Source of the DNA: Clostridia bacterium
GTDB taxonomy: Bacteria > Bacillota > Clostridia > Oscillospirales > Acutalibacteraceae
Direction: 5' to 3'
DNA length: 63,241 nt
Assembly (NCBI GenBank): GCA_017454815.1
Contig: JAFTCG010000073.1
Span: 1-63,241, forward strand
The notes below the pieces were generated by a model. That model was given only the letters and a program-made list of their open reading frames with translations. It ran no database searches and was not told the origin of the DNA. The first letter of the stretch is position 1; every line of letters starts with the position of its first letter. A program made the translations under genes and the position numbers. This document shows, piece by piece, positions 16,829 to 25,182 of this stretch.

Positions 16829-17797
16829 ATGAAGTTTATCGGCATTCTATGCGTTTTTCTTGCTCTGGCGATGATTTTTACTCCGCTGTTGTCCCTCAAA
16901 GATGAAAAACCGTCTCCCATCGAGGAAAAGACAGAGTCCGTTTTTTTGCAAAGCGGCGAAAAGGCGCCGCAGAACATCAGCGTATATTTGACAAAAAAGG
17001 GCAAGACGGAAAAAATGAGCCTCTCGGATTACGTAACGCTGAGCGTTTGCGCCGAGATCTCCCCGAATTATGAGCCGCAGGCGATCATGGCTCAGGCCGT
17101 TGCCTGCAGGACTTATGCGCTCTACATGTTAAAAAACGGCTCATACGACAAAGCGGATATTTCCGACGACTATACCGTTCATCAGGGGTTTATTCCCAAA
17201 AGCGAATTAAAGGAAAAATGGGGCGACAAATTTGATGTTTACTTTGAAAAAATCTCCTCGTGCGTCAAGGCGGTCGAAGACAAAGCCATCGCCTGCGACG
17301 GGCGGATCATTCAGCCCGCATTTTTCGCGCTCTGCTGCGGGCAAACCGAAAACGCCTCCGACGTCTGGGGCGGAGAGGTAAAATACCTCAAAAGCGTCGT
17401 CAGCCCGGGAGACGAGCTATCGGAAAACCTGACGAGCGTTGTGGACATGACAGAGAGCGAATTTGAAAGCTGCTGCAAAAAGCTCAAAAACTGCACTTTG
17501 CCCGACGACAAGACGAAATGGATCGGAAAAGCCGAAAGAACGCAGGCGGGCGCGGTAAAACAAATCGCCGTCGGCAACGGAACCTACGGCGGAGCAGAGA
17601 TGCAAAAAGCATTTGAACTCAAGTCGAACAATTTTACGCTTGAACACAACGGAGATAGTTTTGTCTTCACCGTCGTCGGAAGCGGTCACGGGGTCGGTAT
17701 GAGCCAATACGGCGCAGACTTCATGGCGCGCCGTGGAAGCAACTATGAGGAGATACTCAAGCACTACTACACAGGCGTTGAGATCGTCGATTTCTGA
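16829..17797 (+). CDS. SpoIID/LytB-domain protein
   Basis: A 322-aa protein with an N-terminal membrane/signal segment (about 4-22) and a SpoIID domain: LSDYVTLSVCAEI, then EPQAIMAQAVACRTYAL, CGQTENASDVWGGEVKYL, and the closing GSGHGVGMSQYGA with HYYTGVEI. SpoIID is a lytic transglycosylase of engulfment in endospore formers. Other members are LytB-like, and some key engulfment features cannot be judged here, so it may be a paralogue. The longer upstream frame is rejected because AAAGGACGG lies 8 nt before the ATG at 16829. Its stop codon directly touches that of the convergent phosphoesterase. Confidence 0.9.
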   Translation: MKFIGILCVFLALAMIFTPLLSLKDEKPSPIEEKTESVFLQSGEKAPQNISVYLTKKGKTEKMSLSDYVTLSVCAEISPNYEPQAIMAQAVACRTYALYMLKNGSYDKADISDDYTVHQGFIPKSELKEKWGDKFDVYFEKISSCVKAVEDKAIACDGRIIQPAFFALCCGQTENASDVWGGEVKYLKSVVSPGDELSENLTSVVDMTESEFESCCKKLKNCTLPDDKTKWIGKAERTQAGAVKQIAVGNGTYGGAEMQKAFELKSNNFTLEHNGDSFVFTVVGSGHGVGMSQYGADFMARRGSNYEEILKHYYTGVEIVDF

Positions 17798-18268
17798 CTA
17801 CCTGAAATCTTTCAGATTGAGCTGAACGCAGTTGACACCGTCGCCGACGATGTCGATATAGCCGAAGTTGCCGTCGAGCAGGCTGCCGGGGTTGAAGTAG
17901 TATCTGCCGCTCTTGAATTTTGTAACAGGGGTGTGGGTGTGGCCGTATAATGTAATGTCGGCGTTGTATTTTTCGGCTTCCTCCATGATCATCGCGTCAC
18001 CGAATTTGACGTGAAAAAGATGACCGTGGGTGCACAACAACCTCTTTCCTCCGACGTCGAGCAGCTCCACGGCAGGGAGATCGGAGCCGAAGTCGCAGTT
18101 GCCCCTGACCTGCACCACCTTTACGCCGGCGGGCAGATCGTCCAGGGCAGCCATATCCCTTTCGCCGTCGCCGAGGTGGATTATCATCGAAACGTCTTCG
18201 ATGAGTTCGTAGGCTTCCCTGACTCTTTGCGAAATCCGGTGCGAGTCGGACAAAATAAGTATTCTCAT
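17798..18268 (-). CDS. YfcE/MJ0936-type metallophosphoesterase
   Basis: A 156-aa single-domain calcineurin-like phosphodiesterase. All metal ligands are in place: SDSHR at the N-terminus, HLGDGERD, GNCD, THGHLF and YGHTHTP. Substrate unknown; relatives hydrolyse phosphodiesters. GGAGG lies 7 nt before the ATG at 18268 (an adjacent ATG at 18271 is too close). The start is only 25 bp from that of the divergent small-protein operon. Confidence 0.9.
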   Translation of the reverse strand: MRILILSDSHRISQRVREAYELIEDVSMIIHLGDGERDMAALDDLPAGVKVVQVRGNCDFGSDLPAVELLDVGGKRLLCTHGHLFHVKFGDAMIMEEAEKYNADITLYGHTHTPVTKFKSGRYYFNPGSLLDGNFGYIDIVGDGVNCVQLNLKDFR

Positions 18269-18293
18269 CATATAACCTCCGGGAGTGAATTTT

Positions 18294-18500
18294 ATGGATA
18301 AAGAACAGATAAACGAGCTGATCAAAAACAAAAACAACAAGGAAAAAGTCGGCGAATTCATTTCAAACAACCTGTCGGACAATCAGAAAAACAAGCTCAG
18401 CGAGATCCTTTCCGACAAGGAAAAGCTTTCAAGCCTGCTCAACTCGCAGAGGGCGAAGGAGCTCATCGACAAACTGAAAAAAGGTCAGAGCTATGACTAA
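18294..18500 (+). CDS. Small charged protein, first of a three-gene operon
   Basis: A 68-aa protein, about a third Lys/Glu/Asp, with no membrane segment or Cys. It looks wholly helical, with repeated hydrophobic spacing (INELIKN, VGEFISNNL, LSEILSDKEKL). I do not recognise it. GGGAG lies 8 nt upstream of the ATG. Its last 8 nt overlap the next gene, so the two are translationally coupled. Confidence 0.75.
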   Translation: MDKEQINELIKNKNNKEKVGEFISNNLSDNQKNKLSEILSDKEKLSSLLNSQRAKELIDKLKKGQSYD

Positions 18501-18816
18501 CGACCTGGGCGACATAATTTCCTCGCTGAGCGCGCAGGATATCGAAAACCTCAAAGAGGTTGCGCAATCGGTTTTCGGCGGCGAAGAGCGAAAAGGCGAA
18601 AGCGATTCCCCACTGCCCGATCTTTCGTCCGTCGACCCGAAAATGCTCGGGAAGATCACGAGCGTGATGTCGATGCTCAACAAGAAGGATTCGCGGGTCG
18701 AGCTCATCAGCGCGCTCAAACCGTTCCTTTCCTCAAGCCGTCAGGTCAAGGCCGACGAAGCGATGAAGATAATCAGGCTGATCGAACTGATCCCGATCCT
18801 GAAAGAGCAAGGGTGA
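18493..18816 (+). CDS. Small protein of unknown function, second of the operon
   Basis: A 107-aa soluble helical protein. The second half (KITSVMSMLNKKDSRVELI, LKPFLSSSRQVKADEA, MKIIRLIELIPIL) reads as amphipathic helices suited to protein contacts. No catalytic motif is visible. The start overlaps the end of the 68-aa gene, and it is followed after 4 nt by the 97-aa gene. I cannot name it; the pattern resembles short conserved unknown proteins of Clostridia. Confidence 0.75.
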   Translation: MTNDLGDIISSLSAQDIENLKEVAQSVFGGEERKGESDSPLPDLSSVDPKMLGKITSVMSMLNKKDSRVELISALKPFLSSSRQVKADEAMKIIRLIELIPILKEQG

Positions 18817-18820
18817 GAAG

Positions 18821-19114
18821 ATGAAGGATTATTCCTACGGCGAGATCGCCGGAATGCAGATGAAAGCGCTCGAGGAAGCCAGAGAGATGAGCAGCCGTTC
18901 AGGGTTCCCAAAGGAAGAAAAGCAACAGGTCAATCGTCCTGACTGCGAAAACTGTAAAAACTTCGATTGTAACAAAAACCCGTCAAAGCGAAAGGGCGGT
19001 CTGCTCTCCGGGATCGACGACGAAAAGCTGCTGCTGATTGCGCTGCTTCTCATTTTGTCGAAAGATCAAAGCGACAAAAGTATGCTCATCGCTTTGGCGT
19101 ATATCCTGATGTAG
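18821..19114 (+). CDS. Small Cys-containing protein with hydrophobic C-terminus, third of the operon
   Basis: A 97-aa protein. The middle has CENCKNFDCNK, three Cys that could bind a metal. The C-terminal third is two short hydrophobic stretches (LLLIALLLILSK and LIALAYILM) interrupted by a charged SKDQSDKS turn, suggesting a membrane hairpin. Function unknown. Its TAG stop touches the TGA stop of the convergent ybaK. Confidence 0.75.
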   Translation: MKDYSYGEIAGMQMKALEEAREMSSRSGFPKEEKQQVNRPDCENCKNFDCNKNPSKRKGGLLSGIDDEKLLLIALLLILSKDQSDKSMLIALAYILM

Positions 19115-19588
19115 TCACCTTGTGACGCTTTCAAATTTCCCGCCGGTGACCTTCCTGAGATCTTCGGGAGAAACCCGGAACTGGCATCCGATCTTCCCGG
19201 CGCTGACGAAGATTTTTTCCTTCTCCTTGGCGGAAGAGTCGAAAACGGTCGTATACTGCTTTTTCATGCCGACGGGGCTGCAGCCGCCGCGGATATAGCC
19301 GGTGACTTTGTTAATATCCTTGACGGCGATCATCTCGACGCTCTTTTCGCCGACGCAGGCGGCAGCTTTTTTCAGATCAAGCTCCTTTGCCGCCGGGACG
19401 ACAAAAACGTAAAAATTCCGACTTTTCCCCTCGGTGACGAGCGTTTTGAAAACTTCGTCGACCGGGGCAGAGAGCTTTTCGGCGACCGTTACGCCGTCGA
19501 TCGCCTCCTTGCATGGATAAGAAAAGACAGTGTACTCCACGCCGCTCCTGTCGAGTATCCTCATTGCGTTAGTTTTATCGTTTGACAT
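19115..19588 (-). CDS. ybaK: Cys-tRNA(Pro) deacylase, YbaK/EbsC family
   Basis: A 157-aa trans-editing protein that clears mischarged Cys from tRNA-Pro. Family hallmarks: FKTLVTEG, VVPAAKELDLKKAA, GYIRGGCSPVGMKK and FVSAGKIGCQ. I start it at the ATG at 19588, which has AGAGG 7 nt upstream; an earlier in-frame codon adds nine residues without support. It stands alone, convergent with the three-gene small-protein operon. Confidence 0.92.
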   Translation of the reverse strand: MSNDKTNAMRILDRSGVEYTVFSYPCKEAIDGVTVAEKLSAPVDEVFKTLVTEGKSRNFYVFVVPAAKELDLKKAAACVGEKSVEMIAVKDINKVTGYIRGGCSPVGMKKQYTTVFDSSAKEKEKIFVSAGKIGCQFRVSPEDLRKVTGGKFESVTR

Positions 19589-19657
19589 AATTTCGACCTC
19601 TAAAGCACAGCGCAAAATCTATCCGCTGGTAGCGGGTTGGCAGATGTGCGCTGCGCC

Positions 19658-19694
19658 TAAACAAAACCGGACTGCCGTCAGCGACAACAGTCCG
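19658..19694 (-). terminator. Terminator of pnp
   Basis: CGGACTG and CAGTCCG arms, followed on the minus strand by GTTTTGTTT, starting 8 nt past the pnp stop. Confidence 0.75.
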
Positions 19695-19702
19695 CGAAAA
19701 AA

Positions 19703-21886
19703 TCAGTTTTTGTGGTGGGGTTTGCCCCTGCCGTTCCTGCGGGGTCTGTCGCCCCTGGGAGCGTCGGAGATCTCGTTTTCGGGAACAAGCCCTTCGACCT
19801 CGATGAGAGCCTCGCGGCGGGAGAGGTTGAGCCTGCCCTGGTCGTCGATCTCGCGCACCTTTACGATCACTTCATCGCCCACGTTGACAACGTCCTCGAC
19901 CTTGTTGACGCGTTTTACGTCAAGGTGGCTGATGTGGACGAGTCCCTCTTTGCCGGGAGCGATCTCAACGAATGCGCCGAAGTCCATGAGCCTTGTGACA
20001 ACGCCCTTATAGATGGCGCCGATCTCGGGATCGTTGGCGATGGTTTCGATGATATTGAGCGCGCGGTTTGCGTCGTCGATGTCAAGGGCGGAGATGAAGA
20101 TCGAGCCGTCTTCCTCAACGTCGACTTTACAGTTGCATTCGGCGCAGATCTTCTGGATGACCTTGCCCTGTTTTCCGATGACCTCGCTGATCTTGTCAAC
20201 GGGGATCTTCGTGGTGAGCATCTTGGGAGCATATTTTGAAAGCTCTTCTCTGGGCTTGTCGATGACTTTGAGCATGACTTCGTCGAGGATATAAACTCTC
20301 GCCTTATGAGTCTTTTCAAGGGCTTCCTTGATGATCGCCGGCGTAAGTCCGTGAACTTTGAGGTCCATCTGGATCGCGGTGATGCCCTTGTGGGTGCCGG
20401 CGACCTTGAAGTCCATGTCGCCGAAGAAATCTTCAAGTCCCTGGATATCGACCATGGTCATGAATCTGTCGCCCTCGGTGATAAGACCACAGGAGATGCC
20501 CGCAACGGGAGCTTTGATCGGAACGCCCGCCGCCATGAGGGAAAGCGTTGAGCCGCAGATCGAGCCCTGCGAAGTGGAGCCGTTGGAGGAGAGAACTTCG
20601 GAGACAACTCTGATCGGGTAGGGGAATTCTTCAACGGAGGGGATGACCGGCACAAGAGCTTTTTCGGCGAGAGCGCCGTGCCCGATCTCACGTCTGCCGG
20701 GGCCTCTGGAAGGTCTTGTTTCGCCGACGGAATACGACGGGAAATTGTAGTGGTGCATATATCTCTTGGAAGTCTCGTTGTCGATGCCGTCAAGAAGCTG
20801 GGCGTCGCTGACGGGGCCGAGAGTTGTCACGGAGAGCACCTGAGTCTGTCCCCTTGTGAACATACCGGAGCCGTGAACTCTGTCGAGCAGATCGATCTCG
20901 GCGGCAAGAGGTCTGATCTCGTCGATGCCTCTGCCGTCAACGCGCTTGCCTTCGTCAAGAAGCCAGCGGCGGACGATGAATTTCTGGAGCTTATACATGC
21001 AGTCGTCGATCTTTTCGACCATATCTTCATATTCTTCGTCGAACTGCTCGTGAACTTTTTCATAGATGGGTTTAAGCCTTTCGTCGCGGACAAGCTTGTC
21101 GTCCGTGTCGAGGGCGGCTTTGACGTCGTCGATGGCGAAAGCCTTGATCTTTTCAAACATTTCCTCGGGCGGATCGTTCGAGGGGAAATCAACCTTTGCT
21201 TTGCCGACTTCGGCTTTGATGCCGTTGATGAATTCAACGATCCTCTGGTTTTCTTTATGGGCGAACATGATGCCATCGAACATCGTCTCGTCGCTGACTT
21301 CGTTCGCAGCGGCTTCGATCATGGCAACAAGCTCGGAGGTGGAAGCGACGGTGACGTACATTTCGCTCTTTTCTTTTTCCTCGGCGGTGGGGTTGATGAC
21401 GAATTTGCCGTCAACAAGTCCAACAACTACGCCGCTGATGGGGCCGTCCCACGGGATCTCGGAAATTGAAATCGCGATTGAAACGCCGAGCATGGCGGTG
21501 ATTTCGGGAGAACAGTCGGGGTCAACGGACATGACCGTTGCAACAACGCCGACGTCGTTTCTCATGTCCTTCGGGAAAAGCGGTCTGATCGGGCGGTCGA
21601 TAACGCGGGAAGCGAGAGTCGCTTTTTCGCTCGCCTTGCCCTCACGCCTGTGGAATGATCCGGGGATCCTGCCGACGGAATAGAGCTTTTCTTCAAAGTC
21701 TACTGAAAGCGGGAAGAAGTCAACGCCTTCCCTGGGCTTTGCCGCCATGGTCGCAGTACAAAGCACGTTCGTCTCGCCATAGCGCACCATTACCGCGCCG
21801 GAGGCAAGGCCTGCCATTTTGCCGACTTCCGCGACGAACGGTCTGCCGGCGATCTCGGTTTCGAATTTTTTGAAGTTTTCAAACAT
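19703..21886 (-). CDS. pnp: Polyribonucleotide nucleotidyltransferase (PNPase)
   Basis: A 727-aa phosphorolytic 3'-5' exoribonuclease. Order: first RNase PH domain, helical linker, second RNase PH domain (KRVDGRGIDEIRPL, GSGMFTRGQTQVLS, SRGPGRREIGHGALAE), KH domain (KISEVIGKQGKVIQ) and S1 domain (DFGAFVEIAPGKEGLVHIS). The tail is Arg/Gly-rich. AAAGGAAAG precedes the ATG at 21886; a longer GTG start at 21925 would begin upstream of this site and is rejected. It follows rpsO, the classic rpsO-pnp order. Confidence 0.97.
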   Translation of the reverse strand: MFENFKKFETEIAGRPFVAEVGKMAGLASGAVMVRYGETNVLCTATMAAKPREGVDFFPLSVDFEEKLYSVGRIPGSFHRREGKASEKATLASRVIDRPIRPLFPKDMRNDVGVVATVMSVDPDCSPEITAMLGVSIAISISEIPWDGPISGVVVGLVDGKFVINPTAEEKEKSEMYVTVASTSELVAMIEAAANEVSDETMFDGIMFAHKENQRIVEFINGIKAEVGKAKVDFPSNDPPEEMFEKIKAFAIDDVKAALDTDDKLVRDERLKPIYEKVHEQFDEEYEDMVEKIDDCMYKLQKFIVRRWLLDEGKRVDGRGIDEIRPLAAEIDLLDRVHGSGMFTRGQTQVLSVTTLGPVSDAQLLDGIDNETSKRYMHHYNFPSYSVGETRPSRGPGRREIGHGALAEKALVPVIPSVEEFPYPIRVVSEVLSSNGSTSQGSICGSTLSLMAAGVPIKAPVAGISCGLITEGDRFMTMVDIQGLEDFFGDMDFKVAGTHKGITAIQMDLKVHGLTPAIIKEALEKTHKARVYILDEVMLKVIDKPREELSKYAPKMLTTKIPVDKISEVIGKQGKVIQKICAECNCKVDVEEDGSIFISALDIDDANRALNIIETIANDPEIGAIYKGVVTRLMDFGAFVEIAPGKEGLVHISHLDVKRVNKVEDVVNVGDEVIVKVREIDDQGRLNLSRREALIEVEGLVPENEISDAPRGDRPRRNGRGKPHHKN

Positions 21887-22070
21887 TTCTTTCTTTCCTT
21901 TCGTTATTTTTGGTTTTATTTTCACGAAAGGCGGGCTTTAGCAATAAACCCAACGCCTCAAAACAGGGACGCTCGATTTACCGCTAAACGCCGATTTCGC
22001 CTTCCGTAATTTCCTTGTTAATAAACGACACAAAGGCAGACAAGTTGCCCTGCCTGCCCCGTATTTCCGA

Positions 22071-22334
22071 TTATTTACGGATGCCGAGTTTCTGGATTAT
22101 CGCACGGTAACGCTCGATATCCACCTTCTGGAGATATGCAAGAAGGTTTCTTCTGTGACCGACGAGCTTAAGAAGACCGCGTCTGGAATGGTGGTCCTTC
22201 TTGTGAACTTTGAAGTGCTCGTTGAGGTCGTTGATCCTCTTTGTGAGGACAGCGATCTGAACCTCGGGTGAACCCGTGTCGCCTTCGTGCATGGCGTACT
22301 CTTTGATGATAGCCTGTTTTTCTGCCTGTGTCAT
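22071..22334 (-). CDS. rpsO: 30S ribosomal protein S15
   Basis: An 87-aa S15 with the family core [29 protein letters not shown] and [11 protein letters not shown]. It binds the three-way junction of the 16S central domain. The ATG at 22334 has GAGGTG 7 nt upstream; the GTG inside that site (22343) is rejected. A structured leader and a TTTACA-17-TATAGT promoter lie upstream, and pnp follows about 185 nt downstream. Confidence 0.97.
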   Translation of the reverse strand: MTQAEKQAIIKEYAMHEGDTGSPEVQIAVLTKRINDLNEHFKVHKKDHHSRRGLLKLVGHRRNLLAYLQKVDIERYRAIIQKLGIRK

Positions 22335-22439
22335 GATTTTCACCTCGTTTAAAAAATTTTTCTGTCGTTACAAATCCCAGCAATAGGTAGGTGAAACGCC
22401 CTTTGGGCTTGCTCCCATTTCCGAGAAAAGAACTCAGCA
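22335..22439 (-). promoter_or_regulatory. rpsO 5' leader, candidate autoregulatory RNA
   Basis: About 105 nt between the inferred transcription start and the start codon. It contains GGGAGCAAGCCCAAAGGGCG and neighbouring complementary segments able to form stacked hairpins, as in the varied S15 leaders through which S15 represses its own synthesis. Assignment rests on position and apparent structure only. Confidence 0.45.
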
Positions 22440-22445
22440 CCGAAT

Positions 22446-22474
22446 ACTATAACACACTTTTTCGGATTTGTAAA
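22446..22474 (-). promoter_or_regulatory. Promoter of rpsO-pnp
   Basis: TTTACA, 17 bp, TATAGT on the minus strand. Confidence 0.75.
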
Positions 22475-22532
22475 GGGTTTTTTTGTTTTTTGTTCGTTCA
22501 AAATAGTCCGATGTCCAAAGCGGCGTTACTGC

Positions 22533-22561
22533 TTGACAAGAGGCGCTCGTTTCATTATAAT
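22533..22561 (+). promoter_or_regulatory. Perfect-consensus sigma-A promoter
   Basis: TTGACA, exactly 17 bp, TATAAT: full consensus. It drives the 35-aa ORF at 22601 and probably rlmD. Confidence 0.85.
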
Positions 22562-22600
22562 TTTCTTTGAAGAAATTCCATAATATGAGAGGTATTTGTT

Positions 22601-22708
22601 ATGTCGGAAAAATTATCGGGATCGAAGTTTGACAGCGTTTACTGCGTAACCGATTTCAGAGCGATAGGCGACGGCGTTGTTGAAGAAGGTTTCAACGTCA
22701 CTTTATAA
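22601..22708 (+). CDS. 35-aa ORF, possible gene remnant or leader peptide
   Basis: ATG preceded by AGAGG at good spacing and by a perfect promoter 40 nt upstream. The core VTDFRAIGDGVVEEG resembles the N-terminal block of pectate-lyase-3/GH28-type beta-helix proteins (usual form DFGAIGDGVTDD), so it may be a remnant of such a gene captured in front of rlmD. It could equally be a leader peptide or chance. No other domain is present. Confidence 0.4.
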   Translation: MSEKLSGSKFDSVYCVTDFRAIGDGVVEEGFNVTL

Positions 22709-22753
22709 TTCAAATCCGGCTCCGTTTCAACCGGGGCTTTTCGGTGGTTTTCA

Positions 22754-24109
22754 ATGGAGAAAAACGAGATTTACAACGTCAAAATCGAATCTATCAGCAG
22801 TTCCGGGTTCGGCGTATGCAGGATCGACGGATTGGTCGTCTTTGTCGCCGATGGCGTTACGGGCGACGAAGCCCGCATTAAAATAATAAAGAAAAATAAA
22901 AACTACGCCGTCGCAAGAGTTGAGGAGATAATCGAAAGATCCTCGATCAGGATCGACAGCGACTGCGCCGTTTTTAAAAGGTGCGGCGGCTGCGCCTACA
23001 GAAACATCTCCTACGAAGCGGAGACCGAAATCAAAAAAACTCTCGTCGCGGACGCTTTCGAGAGGATCGGCGGGATAAAAATCACGCTTGACGAATATAT
23101 CTCCGCCCCAAGCCGCTGCCGCTACAGGAACAAGGGCCAGTTTCCCGTTTCGACGGAAAACGGCAGGCTGAACATCGGCTTTTTTGCCTCACGCACCCAC
23201 AAGGTGGTCGATTGCAGGGATTGCCTTTTGCAGCCCGAAATCTTCGGGGAGATCATCGGCGAGATCGCCCGTTTTATCGAGAGCGAAAACGTCTCCGTTT
23301 ACAACGAAGTCAGCGGCAAAGGGTTGCTGCGCCACGTCTACCTTCGCATTGCCGAAGCGACCGACGAGATCGCCCTGTGCCTTGTGATCAACGGAAAATC
23401 ATTCCCGAAGATCGAAAAGCTGACGAAGGCTTTGACCGAAAAATTTCCGCAGATCAAAAGCTTTTCCCTTAACTTCAACCGCGAAAAAACGAACGTCATC
23501 CTCGGCGAAAAAACCGTCACAGTTTGGGGGCAAAACCATATCTCCGATATCCTCTGCGGACTTAAATTCAGAATTTCGCCGCAATCATTTTACCAGGTCA
23601 ACCGCACCCAGGCGCAAAAGCTCTACGCAAAAGCGATCGAATATGCAAAGCTGACCGGCAGGGAAAACGTGATCGACCTTTACTGCGGAGCCGGCACGAT
23701 CGGGCTCTGCCTTGCCGACAGGGCTAAAAAAGTCATCGGCGTAGAGGTCGTGCCACAGGCGATCGAAAACGCAAAAGAAAACGCCGCCGTCAACAACGTC
23801 GAAAACGCAGAGTTCATCTGCGCCGACGCAGAAGAAGCTGCTCAGATTTTGTTCGACAGAGGCGAAAAAGCGGACGTTATCATCGTCGATCCACCGAGAA
23901 AAGGGCTGACCGAACCGCTGATCAAAACGGTCGCGGGAATGTCGCCCGAGAGGATCGTCTACGTCTCCTGCGACACAGCGACGCAGGCAAGGGATTGCAG
24001 GATATTTTTGTCGCTGGGCTATGCGGTCAAAAAAGTCTCCGCAGTTGATATGTTCCCCGGAACAACGCACGTGGAGAGCGTGGCTGTGTTGACCAAAACA
24101 AATGGCTGA
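22754..24109 (+). CDS. rlmD: 23S rRNA (uracil-C5)-methyltransferase, RlmD/RumA type
   Basis: A 451-aa SAM-dependent methyltransferase. Order: TRAM domain (about 1-60), Fe-S motif CAVFKRCGGC with a further Cys in VVDCRDCLL, then the Rossmann fold with DLYCGAGTIGL, DPPRKGL and VSCDTATQARD, which holds the catalytic Cys. Four Cys in this layout match the [4Fe-4S] site of RumA. Only GGTGG precedes the ATG. The exact uracil modified (1939 or 747 in E. coli numbering) cannot be told from sequence; several paralogues are common in Firmicutes. Confidence 0.92.
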   Translation: MEKNEIYNVKIESISSSGFGVCRIDGLVVFVADGVTGDEARIKIIKKNKNYAVARVEEIIERSSIRIDSDCAVFKRCGGCAYRNISYEAETEIKKTLVADAFERIGGIKITLDEYISAPSRCRYRNKGQFPVSTENGRLNIGFFASRTHKVVDCRDCLLQPEIFGEIIGEIARFIESENVSVYNEVSGKGLLRHVYLRIAEATDEIALCLVINGKSFPKIEKLTKALTEKFPQIKSFSLNFNREKTNVILGEKTVTVWGQNHISDILCGLKFRISPQSFYQVNRTQAQKLYAKAIEYAKLTGRENVIDLYCGAGTIGLCLADRAKKVIGVEVVPQAIENAKENAAVNNVENAEFICADAEEAAQILFDRGEKADVIIVDPPRKGLTEPLIKTVAGMSPERIVYVSCDTATQARDCRIFLSLGYAVKKVSAVDMFPGTTHVESVAVLTKTNG

Positions 24110-24133
24110 AACAACGATCGGAGAAGCAGGATC

Positions 24134-24643
24134 ATGGCAAATTTCATAACGTGCGTCAGAATCGTTTGCAGCATAGCGTTGCTGTTTTTTCCGCCTCTCT
24201 CAATTCCTTTTTACGTTTTATATATAACCGCAGGGTTCACGGATATGGTCGACGGAACCGTAGCCAGAAAAACAGATACCGTCAGCGAGCTCGGCTCCAA
24301 ACTGGATACGTTCGCCGATTTTATATTGGCCGCAGCGTGTCTTATCAAGCTGATGCCTGTGTCGGATGTTGAAAATTGGATGTATGTCTGAATCGGGATC
24401 ATCGCAACGATCAAGGCGATAAACGTTGTGTCCGGGTATGTAATGCAAAAAAGATTTGTGTCGGTACATTCTTTGATGAACAAGGTCACGGGCGGTTTGC
24501 TGTTCGCGTTGCCCCTGACGTTGAGGTTTATTGATTTACGGTACACCGGAGCGGTCGTATGCGCAGTTGCGACCTTTGCCGCAATTCAGGAAGGGCATTA
24601 TATCAGGACAGGAAAGTTTGAAAAAGACTGCAACGCGCCCTGA
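24134..24643 (+). pseudogene. CDP-alcohol phosphatidyltransferase, interrupted by one nonsense codon
   Basis: Read through, 169 codons encode a small CDP-alcohol phosphatidyltransferase. The signature is clear: the first residues of the D(x2)DG(x2)AR motif in DMVDGTVARK, continued by GSKLDTFADF. A TGA at 24389-24391 splits the frame after WMYV; the same frame resumes at once (IGIIATIKAINVVSGYVM) and runs to a TAA-ended C-terminus with two more membrane helices. A TGG-to-TGA change (Trp to stop) explains it fully. Elsewhere in the window TGA clearly ends genes, so recoding is unlikely. The 85-aa fragment lacks the later helices and should be inactive. Sequencing error is the other explanation. 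Confidence 0.82.
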
Positions 24644-24704
24644 CGTTGCCGGCATCATGAGCTTTGCGAAAGCGGTCGTGTTTTGCAAGGGAAAGGAGAT
24701 ACGA

Positions 24705-25145
24705 ATGAAAAAAGTTAATTTGGCGGCAGTGTTTTTTGCCGCGCTGATCATTTTTTGCGGATGCAAAGCAAAGGAGCAGAACAATATGGAAATAAAAAGC
24801 GACAAAACCATCACTTTTATCAACGGGGCGACCGAGGCGGACGTCTGGATCATGCCGGAAACGGAAGAAAACCTCAAAACCTCGCTCTGGGGTACGCCAC
24901 TGATCCCGAAGATCAAAACGGGCGAAAACCGTCAGGCTCCGCTTTGCGAGCCGGGCGATGATTCCCACTACATCGTCAGGCTGATCGACACCGACGGGTT
25001 TTACTATTCTGCAAAAGGGATCACGCTTGAAGACGGCTGGGCTTTGAAAATCACGGGAGAAAAAACGGACTCCGTTGTCATCGAAGTCACGGACGAGGAC
25101 GTTTGCTTAAAGGGCACATACAACGTATTTTGCGCCAGACTTTGA
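24705..25145 (+). CDS. Small lipoprotein of unknown function
   Basis: A 146-aa protein with a type-II signal peptide ending IIFCGC, lipidated Cys22. The mature part is about 120 residues, probably beta-rich (KTITFINGATEADVWIM, GYYYSAKGITLEDGWALKI-like alternation) and carries no motif I know. AAAGGAGA precedes the ATG at 24705; the frame is open further upstream across the end of the previous pseudogene, but without support. It begins an accessory plus-strand run of short genes. Confidence 0.75.
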   Translation: MKKVNLAAVFFAALIIFCGCKAKEQNNMEIKSDKTITFINGATEADVWIMPETEENLKTSLWGTPLIPKIKTGENRQAPLCEPGDDSHYIVRLIDTDGFYYSAKGITLEDGWALKITGEKTDSVVIEVTDEDVCLKGTYNVFCARL

Positions 25146-25182
25146 CGCGCAAACAATTCTCATATCTCAGAGGGTGAAAAAA

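Noticed and set aside
24389-24391. TGA read as Trp or selenocysteine
   Set aside because: Many genes here clearly end at TGA (for example at 17795 and 24107), and no SECIS-like hairpin or selenoprotein context follows. A point mutation or error is simpler.
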